In this document: one piece after another, positions 19,481-31,900 of the stretch | How the letters are laid out: each line of letters opens with the position of its first letter | Position numbering within the stretch: position 1 is the stretch's first letter | DNA from: Strigamia acuminata | Lineage: Eukaryota; Arthropoda; Chilopoda; Geophilomorpha; Linotaeniidae | Reading direction: 5' to 3' | NCBI GenBank assembly: GCA_949358305.1 | Contig: OX442322.1 | Span: 5,270,001-5,334,000, forward strand | DNA length: 64,000 nucleotides | Translations under genes and position numbers: made by a program | Notes under the pieces: model-generated | Database searches by the model: none | Told to the model about the DNA's origin: nothing | The model's input: the letters and a program-made list of their open reading frames with translations, nothing else

Positions 19481-19600
19481 ATGTCTTTAAAAGACAGCGG
19501 AAGATTGTTTCGAACCCGAAGACGATTGCCGGGTTTTAAAGCCAATTTGGACATTTGGCATGTTGCACATGTGCGCCAGGAGCGACAACCGGTCAAAGGA
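19481..19600 (+). pseudogene. Copia-D gag frame, first 40 codons
   Basis: The ATG at 19481 follows a CAACA context and opens a basic N-terminus (SLKDSGRLFRTRRRLPGFK). The frame is cut by the Gypsy-2 LTR at 19601 and resumes at 28901 in the same phase. The open frame upstream of this ATG (from 18896) looks like leader sequence. The usual Copia Gag domain between N-terminus and zinc knuckle appears to be missing or extremely diverged. Confidence 0.6.
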
Positions 19601-21501
19601 TGTGACGGTTTACAATGGCTATAAATGCCTATTTTCTTAGAAAGAAGCGCTGTTGCGCCATTATCATGATATCTCGAAGATATTCTGTGTAAAACTGATA
19701 AATGTCTGGAATAAAGTTATTTATGATGTTTCAAATACAAAGATGTTCGTTTATTAAGAATAAACACTCATTCCTACTTGATATCAAAGGATTCCGGCCG
19801 AATCACGAAGAGTCGTCTGCTAAAACCGCATTTGTCAATGCGCAATGTTGCCACAAGATGGCGCGATTACGATTTAGCGGCAAATTCAAGATATGAATAT
19901 AAAACATGTAAATAAATATAAAACTATATTTACTAGAATGAAACGAAGCTTTGTGAACATTAATATAAAGATATATTAATGTCTTGTGATGTTAAATACA
20001 ATGTAACTTCCATTTTCTGCGGGACAGGACATTTGGTGATCAATCGATCAACCAATAGATCTGATTGGTGGATCCATTTCCGGTCCTGGGTATCCAGTTC
20101 CGGTTGTGGTGAGAATTAGCACATTGTTCCTCCGTATCCACTTCCGGTGATACGGGATTGGAGGGATTCGTGGAACCCATGTTCCAATTGGATAACTGGA
20201 TTAATCCTTAATCCAGTCAGGTTATATAAACCCAAACAACCGGCCATTCTGCAGCTCTGTTTGATTATTTTCTGTTTGGTATTGTTACTTAAGAAATATG
20301 ATTCGTTGTTCACGTAAAAAACCTTTTGGTTCTTTGTTGATTTATTCGCAAAGAACCGTTGCATGATTCTACAGAATCATGCCACCGCCGGCAATTGAAG
20401 TCGAAGTGCTGGGATTATTATGTTGCATAAATGTTACAGTCTACGGTTGCGACGCCGAAGGAGAACCCGCCGTTGTGCAATTCAGTATCCTCCGGACAGG
20501 ACCAAGTTGTCTTTTTCGGTATGAACGTATTCCGTTACCACGAGTAGCATCGGTATTGTTGAGAATCGGTTCCTTCACCTGATGGTGCCAAAGCAGTCTG
20601 TTTTACAGTAACCACGAGTAGCACCAAGTGTTTGGCAAGCTGATTCTCATGGTATTCGATGCCAAAGCAGTCGGTCTATTATTAGTACCGCGAGAGATAA
20701 AACTGCTGTGCGGAGCCGCGAGCTATCGACCCCTGTGTACGTGGTACCGTCAACCACTCGATGGACGACCGTGCTGCGACGCCGGGGACGCTTGATACCG
20801 TTCTGCATGGCAAGGCGTATATTCTAATCGATGGCAATTGTGTGTTGCGACGGGAAGCTTAATCTTCATTTTATTTATAACAGAAAAACTTAAACTCGAC
20901 AACCAGTTGGACCAAAATCAAGTCAGAAGACTTAATCTCATATTGAACTCAATATAACCGATAAGTTGACGACAACTTATTCCCGAAATATCTAAATAAG
21001 AATTCACAACGATATGAATTAAATATAATTCATAAGTGGAATATTGATAAGTAAATGAATACATTTACTTACACCAATATCCTCCCAAAGTTGTGGCGGT
21101 GCAGACAAAGTCAACCGCAATGCTCAGATCATTCGATTTATCGACGTGCGATAGTTTACACAGCGAACCAAGGAAACCAGCGAAGCCGTATCGGACTCCA
21201 GGACACAGCCATCCGGCTTAAGATGACATCTATAATCAGGTCGAGCGATGGGGAAACCGCTCCCATATTCCAGACCCGTAGTGATATTATTCTAGGGCCA
21301 GTTGGCCAATTCTTTGTATAGTTTAATAGCTGATTTAACTTGCCAAATGTCGGCATTAGTTTTATGTATAATTTAGCTCACTGCATATTGTTTGCCAACA
21401 ATAAATTGTCTTGTATTTATCTCGTATTGTATTCACTGTTATTTATCGCGATCTCTTCCCGGTACCATTGTTAAATGGGAGTTGTGGTCGTCACCGTCAC
21501 A
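19601..21501 (+). repeat. Gypsy-2 5' LTR
   Basis: Ends TGTGAC...GTCACA as in Gypsy-1. TATATAAA is at 20223-20230 and AATAAA at 21400-21405. U3 is diverged from Gypsy-1. The R/U5 part (20380-21500) shares ordered blocks with it. Confidence 0.93.
20532..20850 (+). ncRNA. Conserved structured module in the Gypsy-2 LTR RNA
   Basis: Unit 1 (20532-20607) and unit 2 (20608-20690) both contain CACGAGTAGCA and end in GATG..GCCAAAGCAGTC followed by a short hairpin (CTG-TTTTA-CAG in unit 1). The blocks GCTATCGACCCC and GGCAATTGTGTGTTGCGA follow. This is the counterpart of 2127-2425 in Gypsy-1. The copy in the 3' LTR is offset by 7395. Confidence 0.5.
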
Positions 21502-22030
21502 CGTGGAGGTCCCACCGAGATTAGGTTGCAATTAAATTCGATTGAATTGCAACAGTGAATATTGGAGATAAATATTTAACTAAAAGATTTAAGTTAAAAA
21601 TAGACAGATTAAATTTTCAGTTTATATTTCCATGTGAAGAAGTTAAACTGATGAAATAGAAATACGTAGTAGATTTTCCTTCATTATTTTCGTTTGAAGA
21701 TTTTAGGGATTTCAAAGACTACCACCTAATCTCACACGTGGAGGTCCCACCGAGATTAGGTTGCAATTAAATTCGATAGAATTGTAAAAGTGAATTTTGA
21801 GATAAATATTTAACTAAAAGATTTAGTTAAAAAACAGACAAGTTTCAAACCATGTTTATTTTCTTGAGAAACACCAAAACAGTCCTTTAACTAGGAATTT
21901 CGGAAGTTATAGACCTATCACACGATCACTGAAATAGGTTGCAAATTAATTCGATCGAATTGCAAAAGCGAATCTTGAATCCGATATTAACTAAAAAATT
22001 TTAGTTAAAACAGACAAATAGATTTTCAGT
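21502..22030 (+). repeat. Triplicated PBS-leader segment in Gypsy-2
   Basis: The block beginning CGTGGAGGTCCCACCGAG and running into TTAGGTTGCAATTAAATTCG ... TTTAGTTAAAA ... CAGACA occurs at 21502 and 21737. A third copy from about 21930 has lost the PBS but keeps GGTTGCAAATTAATTCGATC and the rest. The second copy holds a perfect PBS at 21739-21756. Confidence 0.8.
21504..21521 (+). other. Primer-binding site of Gypsy-2 (first copy)
   Basis: TGGAGGTCCCACCGAGAT starts 2 nt after the LTR and is identical to the Gypsy-1 PBS (tRNA-Gln type). Confidence 0.75.
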
Positions 22031-24680
22031 TTATATTTTCATGTGAAAAGTTAAACTGACGAAATGGAAACGTTTAGTGAACTCTCTTTACTATTTTCGT
22101 TCGACAATTTAAGGAATACGAAGTATTTTAAATAAGAAATCAAAAAAGTTTCGAGTGAAATAAGAATACAGATATTTTTTTTCGAAGTTTGTTTTATTTC
22201 GAAAAGCTAAAAACATACAAGTTTAGAAGGCGGACTTCTTACGAATTTATCTTTCCACCTGAAAAGTTAAAACGAAGAAAACACCGCAACTATTTGGAAA
22301 TATTTACAAGAAATTAAGTTTCTTGTAACTGTACGTCGACACCGATAGCCAGCGACCACGCGCCATAGCAATACGCGTCGATCTCCGTATCAAACGCAGC
22401 AGGGAAGCTACTCAAACCTTCAACGCAAGGTGCGAACGAATGCTTGGAAATTATGGCGGACAACAGATAAAAGACAGCGGAGAAATGTTACAGAAGGTTC
22501 GTAGAGATTTATTTAAGTGTCGCGAACTAATTTTTCCACTGCCATCGGTACCAAAGATAATTTAGTTGTTGGAGAAAAACAACACACTCCATTTCGCAGA
22601 AAAGATTTGCAAATCGAAATGAATATTACCTTTATTTGAAGGAATTAACTATTTTCACAAAAAGTACATTTTTTCCTTCGGGACAATGGAAATTAAGAAA
22701 ATATAAAATGGCGGCGAATGAAGTTGCCGACCACGTAGAATAGTATTTTTTACATTGAAAGTTACGAATCACGAAAAACGCTTTCCCTCGGAAAAGTAAA
22801 AGGATTTCATTCAATCTTTCCTTTCGGAAATTTAACAGTGTTTTAAGTTTCCAACGATATTTGGGTCTCCCAAATTTTGAGAATTTCTAAATGAAATTTA
22901 GCTGTTTGAAAAACAACGAATATTTTTAGTAATCTAATCGGACATTTTCCCACATGATTTCTTAAAACCGGAATAACAAATCCATTTGTGGCTATGAACT
23001 TTGCCACATGAAATATTTACGGAGCGAATATTTTTTGATTGGATTGAAGCTTTAAAAATCAGATAGCTGATTTAAACGAAGAAAATAAGTTTCAAAGTAA
23101 TTATTTTTCTTTCGGAAAAATCAAATAAATCACCGCTGATGAAAAGTTGTATTTTTCCATTCGAAAAAACTAAGAATTGCACAAGATTTATCTTCTATTT
23201 TGAACATAGATTTCATTCGGAAAAGGAAAGATTCTAGATACATTATTTTTCTCTAAAAATTAAGAATTTAGTCAATTTTCCTAAAGGTTAATGGAATGTC
23301 ATCATATATTTCGTTCGTAATTTACGTGTTAAAGTTTAATCAGAAAAACGATTGAATATGTTTTATTTGCGATAAGTAAAAGAAAGGTTCTTTAAAAATG
23401 GAATTTCGATGCAAATCCCACAGTAAAGGGAATGTTATGTGTGAGCAATTAACGAAAAGTTGGAATAACTTCATTTTATTTCATTCAAAAGTAGTTGTGA
23501 AAAATCAATTTCAAATATTTTTCAAAGAAAAATTATTTTTATCGGAAAAAAGTAATTTACATGTCCTCGCGCGGACCGAGTAGTAAACTGCTTAATTGTG
23601 ACATCGATACTGTTATTGTGTCACGTGTTATACGGAATTCCAAACCAGTGAATTACGAATTTTGGCGCGATAGGAATAGAAGTTTGACAGTGAAAGTTCT
23701 CCAGATTTGTCTTTTCATTTGAAAAGTTCAAATTGAGGAAATGCTGCAGCAGATGAAGGTATTTACGACAATTGAGATTTAAATATTCTTTCATTCAAAA
23801 GATAAAAGATCTCTGCAAAAACATCTCGTTATTAGAGATAAGGGGGACGAAAATTATTAAAACGAATAATCAAAGACACGTCCTTCGTAAATATCGCAAA
23901 GGAATAACTAATTGTGAAAACAATTGTCCGCTCAGGAAAAGTGGAATTTAGCTAGATATTTTCTTTCGAAAAATCAAAGCAATTGTCATCAAAAAAGAAA
24001 GATTTGATGAATAATTTTTACCCAAAAGTCTAAAGGATTGTCGAATAGTTTTCTCCCGAAAAACAAGTACACATTTGTACCAATAACTTTATCGTTTAAA
24101 GTAAAATTTCGAATATTTTCTTTTGGAAGATTAGAGAATTAGATAATTTTTCTCGCAAAACAAATTTAAAGAATTTTAACGAATTTTTATTTGTTAAAAA
24201 AATTTGTTAAAAAAGGGGGAGATGGATGGTGAAAATTTATTTTTTCACACTCGAAAAATGGAATTTAAACCCGAAAAAGTAAAGACTTGGTCAAATTATT
24301 CTTCCTATTGGAAATGAATACACAATGTTGGGAATCGAAAATAGATTTCAATTACAAAGGAATGATTATTTGAACGATAATTGAATAAGAATAAGAAAAA
24401 TTGAGAGTTTGAGAAAACTTTATTAAAACTGTGGTTGTAATGATATTACACACTAAACGGAATAATCAAAGAAAAATATTTTTTGAAGAAAAGTTATTTA
24501 ATTATTTGGATTGGTAAAAATCCCAAAGTTCAAGAAGATTGAAGTAAGTTTATTTTATTTTCATTTGAAAAATACAATATTTTACGAATGTCTTCCCGAA
24601 GGAATTTTATTTTATCGGTAAAATTGAATCTCGAAGGGAACGGACTTAGTAGAGAACTACTAAATAGATGTAACGTCCTT
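22031..24680 (+). other. Gypsy-2 long leader with recurrent TTTTC...GAAAA dyads
   Basis: No credible ORF; the longest frames are about 60 codons. Short imperfect palindromes of the form TTTTC-NN(T/C)CG-GAAAA recur some two dozen times, for example near 22049, 22250, 22785, 23105, 23150, 23210, 23705, 23955, 24045, 24240 and 24555. Between them the sequence is rich in A and T. Confidence 0.6.
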
Positions 24681-24775
24681 TATACCATTGGCCGACACTA
24701 ACATCCGCCAATCAGAAGTTGGGAGATCTAGGGATCCCCAGCCCCCTGCTATTAAAGGAGGACCAGATCAGATAC

Positions 24776-24880
24776 TGATCATTCGCATCCAGACCAGACC
24801 AGAAGACGTGTTCCAGAGTCATCTTGACCACGCCGTCCCGATTTCAGTCACGATTCGAATTTTGTGTGCCGTGTAACCTG
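24776..24880 (+). promoter_or_regulatory. Leader segment shared with Gypsy-1 (candidate packaging signal)
   Basis: CATTCGCATCCAGACCAGACC, ACGTGTTCCAGAGTCATCTT and GACCACGCCGTCCCG match 3606-3714 of Gypsy-1 in order and spacing, whereas flanking leader sequence does not. Conservation without coding capacity points to an RNA function. Confidence 0.55.
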
Positions 24881-25026
24881 CAAAAGCTAACACGTGTCAA
24901 ACAAACGCGAAGTTTAATTTTATTTTGTCAAAAGTAAAGTTTAGAAGTGTTTCTTGTTGAAAAGTGTATTATATTCGTCTTCTTTATAAATTAAAGAATT
25001 AAAATCGTCAGATTTTGAATTTTTTT

Positions 25027-26412
25027 ATGGCTCAAAAACCATTGAATATGATCGATCCAAAAGGAAATAATAAGCAGACAAACTTAAATTTAAGTTCTGT
25101 ACCACTTGGCGATCAAACAGAAAAGATTCCCGATCATTTTACTCTGTATTGTAATCGTCATGGACTGGATAAAACCAAGTTTAAAAATATAATCGAAGCT
25201 TCAGACTATGTAAAAGCTAGGAACTGGCGAGATCGTACCCAATCTCAATCTTCACATCAAGATCCAGTACGGAATCCACAAACATACAGCCGAAACTTAG
25301 TGAATCAAGATTCTCATACTATGTTTCAAACATCCAGTAGGGGATCTAAGTTAGAAAAGTTTAAACCACCTAATTCGGTAGATAAGGGGGAAGAGAATTA
25401 TAAACCTAATAATTCTCGTCCAGAGAGTTCGTTAACTAACCAGTCGGTTGTTCAGAACAAATTAAAACTCGTTTACAATCGAGATCAGCTAATTTCAGTT
25501 CGATATGCTAATCCAGCTGAAGCACAACGATATGTGGCTAGCCTTAATCTGTCGATTAACCTACCGCTATCAAAAGAATTGGGAACCGTAAACAAAAGTT
25601 TTGGGCCACCAATATCAACGCAAAAGAAAGATGTTCGAGCTGTAAACAAACGTTTGCTGTCGCCGAATCCCTGCGATGGATTTACAACTTCGTTTTCCAA
25701 TCCCACGAAAAAGAAGAGTAGTTTGCATACTCCAAACAAACGTTTGCAGTCAAATAACTTACAACAACGTGCCCGATCGCCAATCACAAACTCATGTTTG
25801 CGGACGAATGATTTGTCTACCAAGAAGAGTCCCCAGCCAAGACAATTCTACCTAACACCCATTTCAAATCGGAAAAGGTTCAAACAAACTCTTTTTCCCT
25901 TGGAAAAGTATTACCAACACGATACGAGTACAAAAACAATAGTTTCAACTACTCAAATAAGAGGACCGTTCGATGGAACGTCTCAGGAAAAGAATACTTT
26001 CATCACAAAACCGAAAGTTGAAAAAGTCTTGCTCAGTCGGTTTAATACTAGTTCAACCAGCAATGAGACCAACAAATATAAATATGGTGAGACTGGCTTA
26101 CACCATTCTGTTCCTGAAGCTACAAATTCACAAGAGGCCACCTTCACTTATGTCAGGAAATGTTTTCATTGTAAACAACCGGGACATACCAAACAAGATT
26201 GTCCCACATGGTCTAAACGAAAATTTAATGACCAACGTAAAAATTTTGATTATTCAAATGTGTCAAAAGACTCATTTAAACGACCCCGACAAAATTGGGT
26301 CACCACCGAAGTATTAGAACAACGGTTTACGGAAATGGAAAACAGAATAACTGCAGTTATTAATAAGTCTATGTCCGACTTATTTGAGAAGCTTTCTCAA
26401 CACAAAATGTAA
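25027..26412 (+). CDS. gag: Gypsy-2 Gag-like protein lacking the capsid domain
   Basis: 461 residues from the ATG at 25027. Residues about 20-70 (DQTEKIPDHFTLYC and following) match the N-terminus of Gypsy-1 Gag. The zinc knuckle CFHCKQPGHTKQDC is at 379-392 and the tail (QNWVTTE, KSMSDLFEK) also matches. Between them is a basic, Ser/Asn-rich region with repeated NKRL motifs instead of the capsid-type domain found at residues 364-525 of Gypsy-1 Gag. It could bind RNA and join particles built by a partner Gag, but probably cannot assemble alone. The frame is intact. There is no slippery site at its end and no pol after it. Confidence 0.85.
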   Translation: MAQKPLNMIDPKGNNKQTNLNLSSVPLGDQTEKIPDHFTLYCNRHGLDKTKFKNIIEASDYVKARNWRDRTQSQSSHQDPVRNPQTYSRNLVNQDSHTMFQTSSRGSKLEKFKPPNSVDKGEENYKPNNSRPESSLTNQSVVQNKLKLVYNRDQLISVRYANPAEAQRYVASLNLSINLPLSKELGTVNKSFGPPISTQKKDVRAVNKRLLSPNPCDGFTTSFSNPTKKKSSLHTPNKRLQSNNLQQRARSPITNSCLRTNDLSTKKSPQPRQFYLTPISNRKRFKQTLFPLEKYYQHDTSTKTIVSTTQIRGPFDGTSQEKNTFITKPKVEKVLLSRFNTSSTSNETNKYKYGETGLHHSVPEATNSQEATFTYVRKCFHCKQPGHTKQDCPTWSKRKFNDQRKNFDYSNVSKDSFKRPRQNWVTTEVLEQRFTEMENRITAVINKSMSDLFEKLSQHKM

Positions 26413-26995
26413 GATCAAAAGATTTCCCGATTTCAGAGTAACAGAAAAATCCTTTCTCTATAAATCATGACCTCGTTTTCTAAAGAAAAGGGGAACAAAA
26501 TATAAAAGTTAGAATTAACAAAATTTTGAAAGGTAATGCTACATTATTAAGACAACTAGTTTAATTAAATTAGTCAATTGTACAAAGAATACCAAGTGAC
26601 TCCGGTCATGACAATTAAGGGGGACATTTTGATTCTTAATTGTCAACTCTTATCATCCGAAAGCTATTATTGTATATTTATAGCAATACATCTGACTAGG
26701 CATATGAAATAAATATTTTGTGATAACACAAATGATGATTTTATGTATGACGAAAGTTTCTTCAAAAAGAAGACTTGGAAATAAATTCTGGACTTGAATT
26801 TAGGCTATTAGAAAAGATTATTTCGGCAGAAATCCAGAACTTAGATAATTCAAGTTAGTTTATGTAAACTCAAATTCGAAATTGGAAGTCACAGTATCTC
26901 CAAGATACATCAAGTCCGAAAATAGCATTTATGCTAATTAGGAGAATAACGAAAACTCTATAAAATTTTATATAATTGTGTTATTAAGGGGGATG
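26413..26995 (+). other. Gypsy-2 3' untranslated region
   Basis: No ORF. A PPT-like AATTAAGGGGGAC at about 26610-26625 precedes the true tract TTATTAAGGGGGATG that ends at 26995, directly before the 3' LTR. Confidence 0.7.
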
Positions 26996-28896
26996 TGTGA
27001 CGGTTTACAATGGCTATAAATGCCTATTTTCTTAGAAAGAAGCGCTGTTGCGCCATTATCATGATATCTCGAAGATATTCTGTGTAAAACTGATAAATGT
27101 CTGGAATAAAGTTATTTATGATGTTTCAAATACAAAGATGTTCGTTTATTAAGAATAAACACTCATTCCTACTTGATATCAAAGGATTCCGGCCGAATCA
27201 CGAAGAGTCGTCTGCTAAAACCGCATTTGTCAATGCGCAATGTTGCCACAAGATGGCGCGATTACGATTTAGCGGCAAATTCAAGATATGAATATAAAAC
27301 ATGTAAATAAATATAAAACTATATTTACTAGAATGAAACGAAGCTTTGTGAACATTAATATAAAGATATATTAATGTCTTGTGATGTTAAATACAATGTA
27401 ACTTCCATTTTCTGCGGGACAGGACATTTGGTGATCAATCGATCAACCAATAGATCTGATTGGTGGATCCATTTCCGGTCCTGGGTATCCAGTTCCGGTT
27501 GTGGTGAGAATTAGCACATTGTTCCTCCGTATCCACTTCCGGTGATACGGGATTGGAGGGATTCGTGGAACCCATGTTCCAATTGGATAACTGGATTAAT
27601 CCTTAATCCAGTCAGGTTATATAAACCCAAACAACCGGCCATTCTGCAGCTCTGTTTGATTATTTTCTGTTTGGTATTGTTACTTAAGAAATATGATTCG
27701 TTGTTCACGTAAAAAACCTTTTGGTTCTTTGTTGATTTATTCGCAAAGAACCGTTGCATGATTCTACAGAATCATGCCACCGCCGGCAATTGAAGTCGAA
27801 GTGCTGGGATTATTATGTTGCATAAATGTTACAGTCTACGGTTGCGACGCCGAAGGAGAACCCGCCGTTGTGCAATTCAGTATCCTCCGGACAGGACCAA
27901 GTTGTCTTTTTCGGTATGAACGTATTCCGTTACCACGAGTAGCATCGGTATTGTTGAGAATCGGTTCCTTCACCTGATGGTGCCAAAGCAGTCTGTTTTA
28001 CAGTAACCACGAGTAGCACCAAGTGTTTGGCAAGCTGATTCTCATGGTATTCGATGCCAAAGCAGTCGGTCTATTATTAGTACCGCGAGAGATAAAACTG
28101 CTGTGCGGAGCCGCGAGCTATCGACCCCTGTGTACGTGGTACCGTCAACCACTCGATGGACGACCGTGCTGCGACGCCGGGGACGCTTGATACCGTTCTG
28201 CATGGCAAGGCGTATATTCTAATCGATGGCAATTGTGTGTTGCGACGGGAAGCTTAATCTTCATTTTATTTATAACAGAAAAACTTAAACTCGACAACCA
28301 GTTGGACCAAAATCAAGTCAGAAGACTTAATCTCATATTGAACTCAATATAACCGATAAGTTGACGACAACTTATTCCCGAAATATCTAAATAAGAATTC
28401 ACAACGATATGAATTAAATATAATTCATAAGTGGAATATTGATAAGTAAATGAATACATTTACTTACACCAATATCCTCCCAAAGTTGTGGCGGTGCAGA
28501 CAAAGTCAACCGCAATGCTCAGATCATTCGATTTATCGACGTGCGATAGTTTACACAGCGAACCAAGGAAACCAGCGAAGCCGTATCGGACTCCAGGACA
28601 CAGCCATCCGGCTTAAGATGACATCTATAATCAGGTCGAGCGATGGGGAAACCGCTCCCATATTCCAGACCCGTAGTGATATTATTCTAGGGCCAGTTGG
28701 CCAATTCTTTGTATAGTTTAATAGCTGATTTAACTTGCCAAATGTCGGCATTAGTTTTATGTATAATTTAGCTCACTGCATATTGTTTGCCAACAATAAA
28801 TTGTCTTGTATTTATCTCGTATTGTATTCACTGTTATTTATCGCGATCTCTTCCCGGTACCATTGTTAAATGGGAGTTGTGGTCGTCACCGTCACA
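26996..28896 (+). repeat. Gypsy-2 3' LTR
   Basis: 1901 bp, the same length as 19601-21501. TATA is at 27618 and AATAAA at 28795. It ends GTCACA followed by the target duplication AGGA. Confidence 0.95.
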
Positions 28897-28900
28897 AGGA

Positions 28901-31900
28901 CAGCTCCCTGACCCATCGTATCATGATAATGATACAAATGTACGAAGAAATCGTATTATTTAAAATCAAAACGTGGATAAAATCCACGAGTATGACCTGG
29001 AGGACCAGGGGACTACGTTTGGCGGTGAAGCCAATGAGTGCAATGTCAACAAGGACATTTATGGCGCAAGGGATTGGAAACGCCAAAGAATTCCGCAACA
29101 TTCTAAGAATGGACATGGCATTTCGAGTTATTGCAGAGCATTAAATGCCAAAAACGAACTTTATTGCAGGAACAGGCTGAAATCTTCGACACAGACGTGT
29201 GTCACCTGTTGTTTCAATTGTGGCGGAGTGGGTCATCTCGCCAGGAATTGTTCTTCGGTTTCAAAACAAGAAAATCTCCCCTCATCCAGGATGCAGCGAT
29301 TAACACAGACTTTCGAAAGATTTTGCAGTGATAGGAACTGTTCCGACGTGCACACGTGTAAAAAGGATGTGCAGTCATTTAGCAATAAGGACAAGGAGAA
29401 TTTTAAAAATTCTATAGCCAAGGAAGATAATAGTTTTGGAAATATTATTTGGCTTTGTGATAGCCAGGTCTCCAATCATGTGGCATCATGTGAAAAGTGG
29501 TTTTGCAATTTTAGGCCTTTAAATAGATTTGAAAATGATTTAGAAATCATGGGGATTGGTGATGTCCGACTGTTCTCTTTAAATGGGAATAAGAAGGCAA
29601 ATTTATTTTTAAAGGATGTTTGGTTTGTGCCCAAAAGTGGAAGAAATTTAATTTCTTTGGGGCAATTAGATAAATTAGGCCTAACCACTAGTATTACACT
29701 TGGGAGACTGGCTGTCTACAAAAACAAGGTCAGCAAACCATTTTTGGTGGCACAAAGGAATGGGAATAATGAGTTCACGGTTGATAGTTGCACCATGGTT
29801 TCAAATGTGAGTGCAACCGCACCGTTTGTAGCAAAGCATGCGGTTGACACAGCTGATTTGAATTCTGATTTTAACAAAAATGTATTGCTATTAACACATT
29901 TTATTTTTAAGAGCGCACTAACTCACAAACCAAATAGTTTGGCTAAAGCGATTGGAGATTCGATTAGGGCAATTTGTGAGACACATATGTGTAATGTGGG
30001 AAAGACGTGCTAAGCGACGTGCTAAGCACGAACAATGAAAATCAGAATTGCGAGATGGTTGATTCGAATGGGGTTTCGAATATCAGATAATTTGAGTGAG
30101 ATCTCAATTGATGATTATGAACAACACGGTGAAACTCAACATAGACACGGGAGTTTTGAGTGCTTGAACAAGGTTCAAATTGACAGCAGCAATCCCCCTA
30201 ATTCTGACATTGCAAATCAGAAATGTTTTTCGAAGAAGACTAAGAAGTCTAAGGATTTTGCAGGATTGGGTGGAGTCCCAATTACTAGCAATGAGGGGGA
30301 GAAGTCATACAGTATGACCAGGATTGTTAGCAATTGTTTTGAGACCAAGGACGGTAAAGGGTTTTTAGGGAAATCCGAGTTTACTAAAAAGTCTAAGGAA
30401 AGGAAAGACAGAGCTCTTCCTCTTTATTTGTGGCAGACACGTTTAGGACGTCTACATAAAGAGGGTGTTCTTGGCTTGAATCAGCCAAAGAGAGTATTTG
30501 GAGTTCTATTAGAGGACAAAGAGATTACCCCTCATGCATCTGGTGTAGTAACGGAAACTACTAAGCCAGATAGGCCCCCAACACAGATGGTTCACTTCGG
30601 GGAGGTTTTAGATTTGATATATCTAAGTGTTTGGGATGGCCCACATAAGATAGGAGAACAATACATGGTTGTGGTTGATGGTTGTTCACAATATATCTGG
30701 ATTAGACATTCAAAGAATGGGAAAACTGTAATTGATATGTTTCAGGATTGGAAGAAGGAAACTGAGCATATACTTGGCAGAAAAATAAAAAGAATTTATT
30801 TGGGACATGGGATAGATTATTCCCCAAAAGAATTAAATGAATGGGTTGAAATCGCCGAATGTATTGGGATCGGGATTACTGGAATAGAATCGACCAACCC
30901 TGACATTCAATCCATCTCTGAGAGCGCCAACGAAGACATTGTAACGGGAGTGAATATTTTACTACGGGAAAATAGATTTCCAAACACTTTATAGTTGGAA
31001 CTGGCTAATACAATGGCATACCTGCGGAATTGTGTTCCAAAAGTTAGGTTAAATATGGATGCTCCTTATAATGTGTCGTATTCGCGACCGGTATCTGTGA
31101 GACACCTTCGATGTGTTGGGTCAAGGGTTAGAGTTTATACTCGCATTAAGAATGCGAAATGTCTCAAGCATACCTGGGAGGGCGCGTTAGTCGGATATTC
31201 TAATTTTGGAAAAGGTTATCGGATCTGGGATCCAAAACGAAATAAAGTTGTTTCTTTGGTCAAGTTAAAGGTGTACGAACAGGATCATTGGTTCGAGGGG
31301 GAAATAGGTAACCTTATGGAAGTTGCTAAAGCAGAAGATAACGGTTTGTCGGATTCGCATGCTCTTCTCGAAGATGAGACAGAGCAGGTCTCGACCATTC
31401 GACCATACAGCCTGTTTTTAAATCCCCAGAGGTTTTGTCTTTAGTGAAGACATCGGACGAGGAAATTCTCCCGGACATTACTTTACTTGGTGTAAGCGGG
31501 TCCAAAGCTGTTGAGACAGAGAGAGAAGTTTTCTCAACACGAGTACAGGCATTGCTAGGTGCAAATGAGTGCAAACTCGTCAAAACAGAGGGGGAAATTA
31601 AAAAGACCAAGAGAAACAAAAAGAAAAGGAAAACCAAAACAAATGAAACAAATAATGATGGAGAATTGACGACAAAGCTCGTCGAAGGTCAATCAGCGAC
31701 TTGCGAACCGATTTCTAATTGCATTCCAAGTACTACGTTTGAAAAAGATTTGAACTATGAGGGGGAAGACAGAGAAATAATTTTTAATGGGTCTTTTATC
31801 CATAACTGGGAGTCCGATCCCTCATTATTGGAATTAAGAAAGCAGAATGATCGGCTCGTGATGAACGACGTAACTATTACATGGGAGGACGATTGTTGTT

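Larger units (their letters stand above)
19601..28896 (+). mobile_element. Gypsy-2: non-autonomous, gag-only Ty3/Gypsy element
   Basis: 9.3 kb, with 1901-bp LTRs of exactly equal length and target duplication AGGA (19597-19600, 28897-28900). The encoded short ORFs in the two LTRs are identical, so the insertion is recent. The interior has a 3.5-kb leader with a duplicated PBS, one Gag-like ORF and a polypurine tract. No protease, RT or integrase is present. It shares LTR modules, PBS, leader segment and Gag ends with Gypsy-1, so a Gypsy-1-like partner probably supplies its enzymes. Confidence 0.93.
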
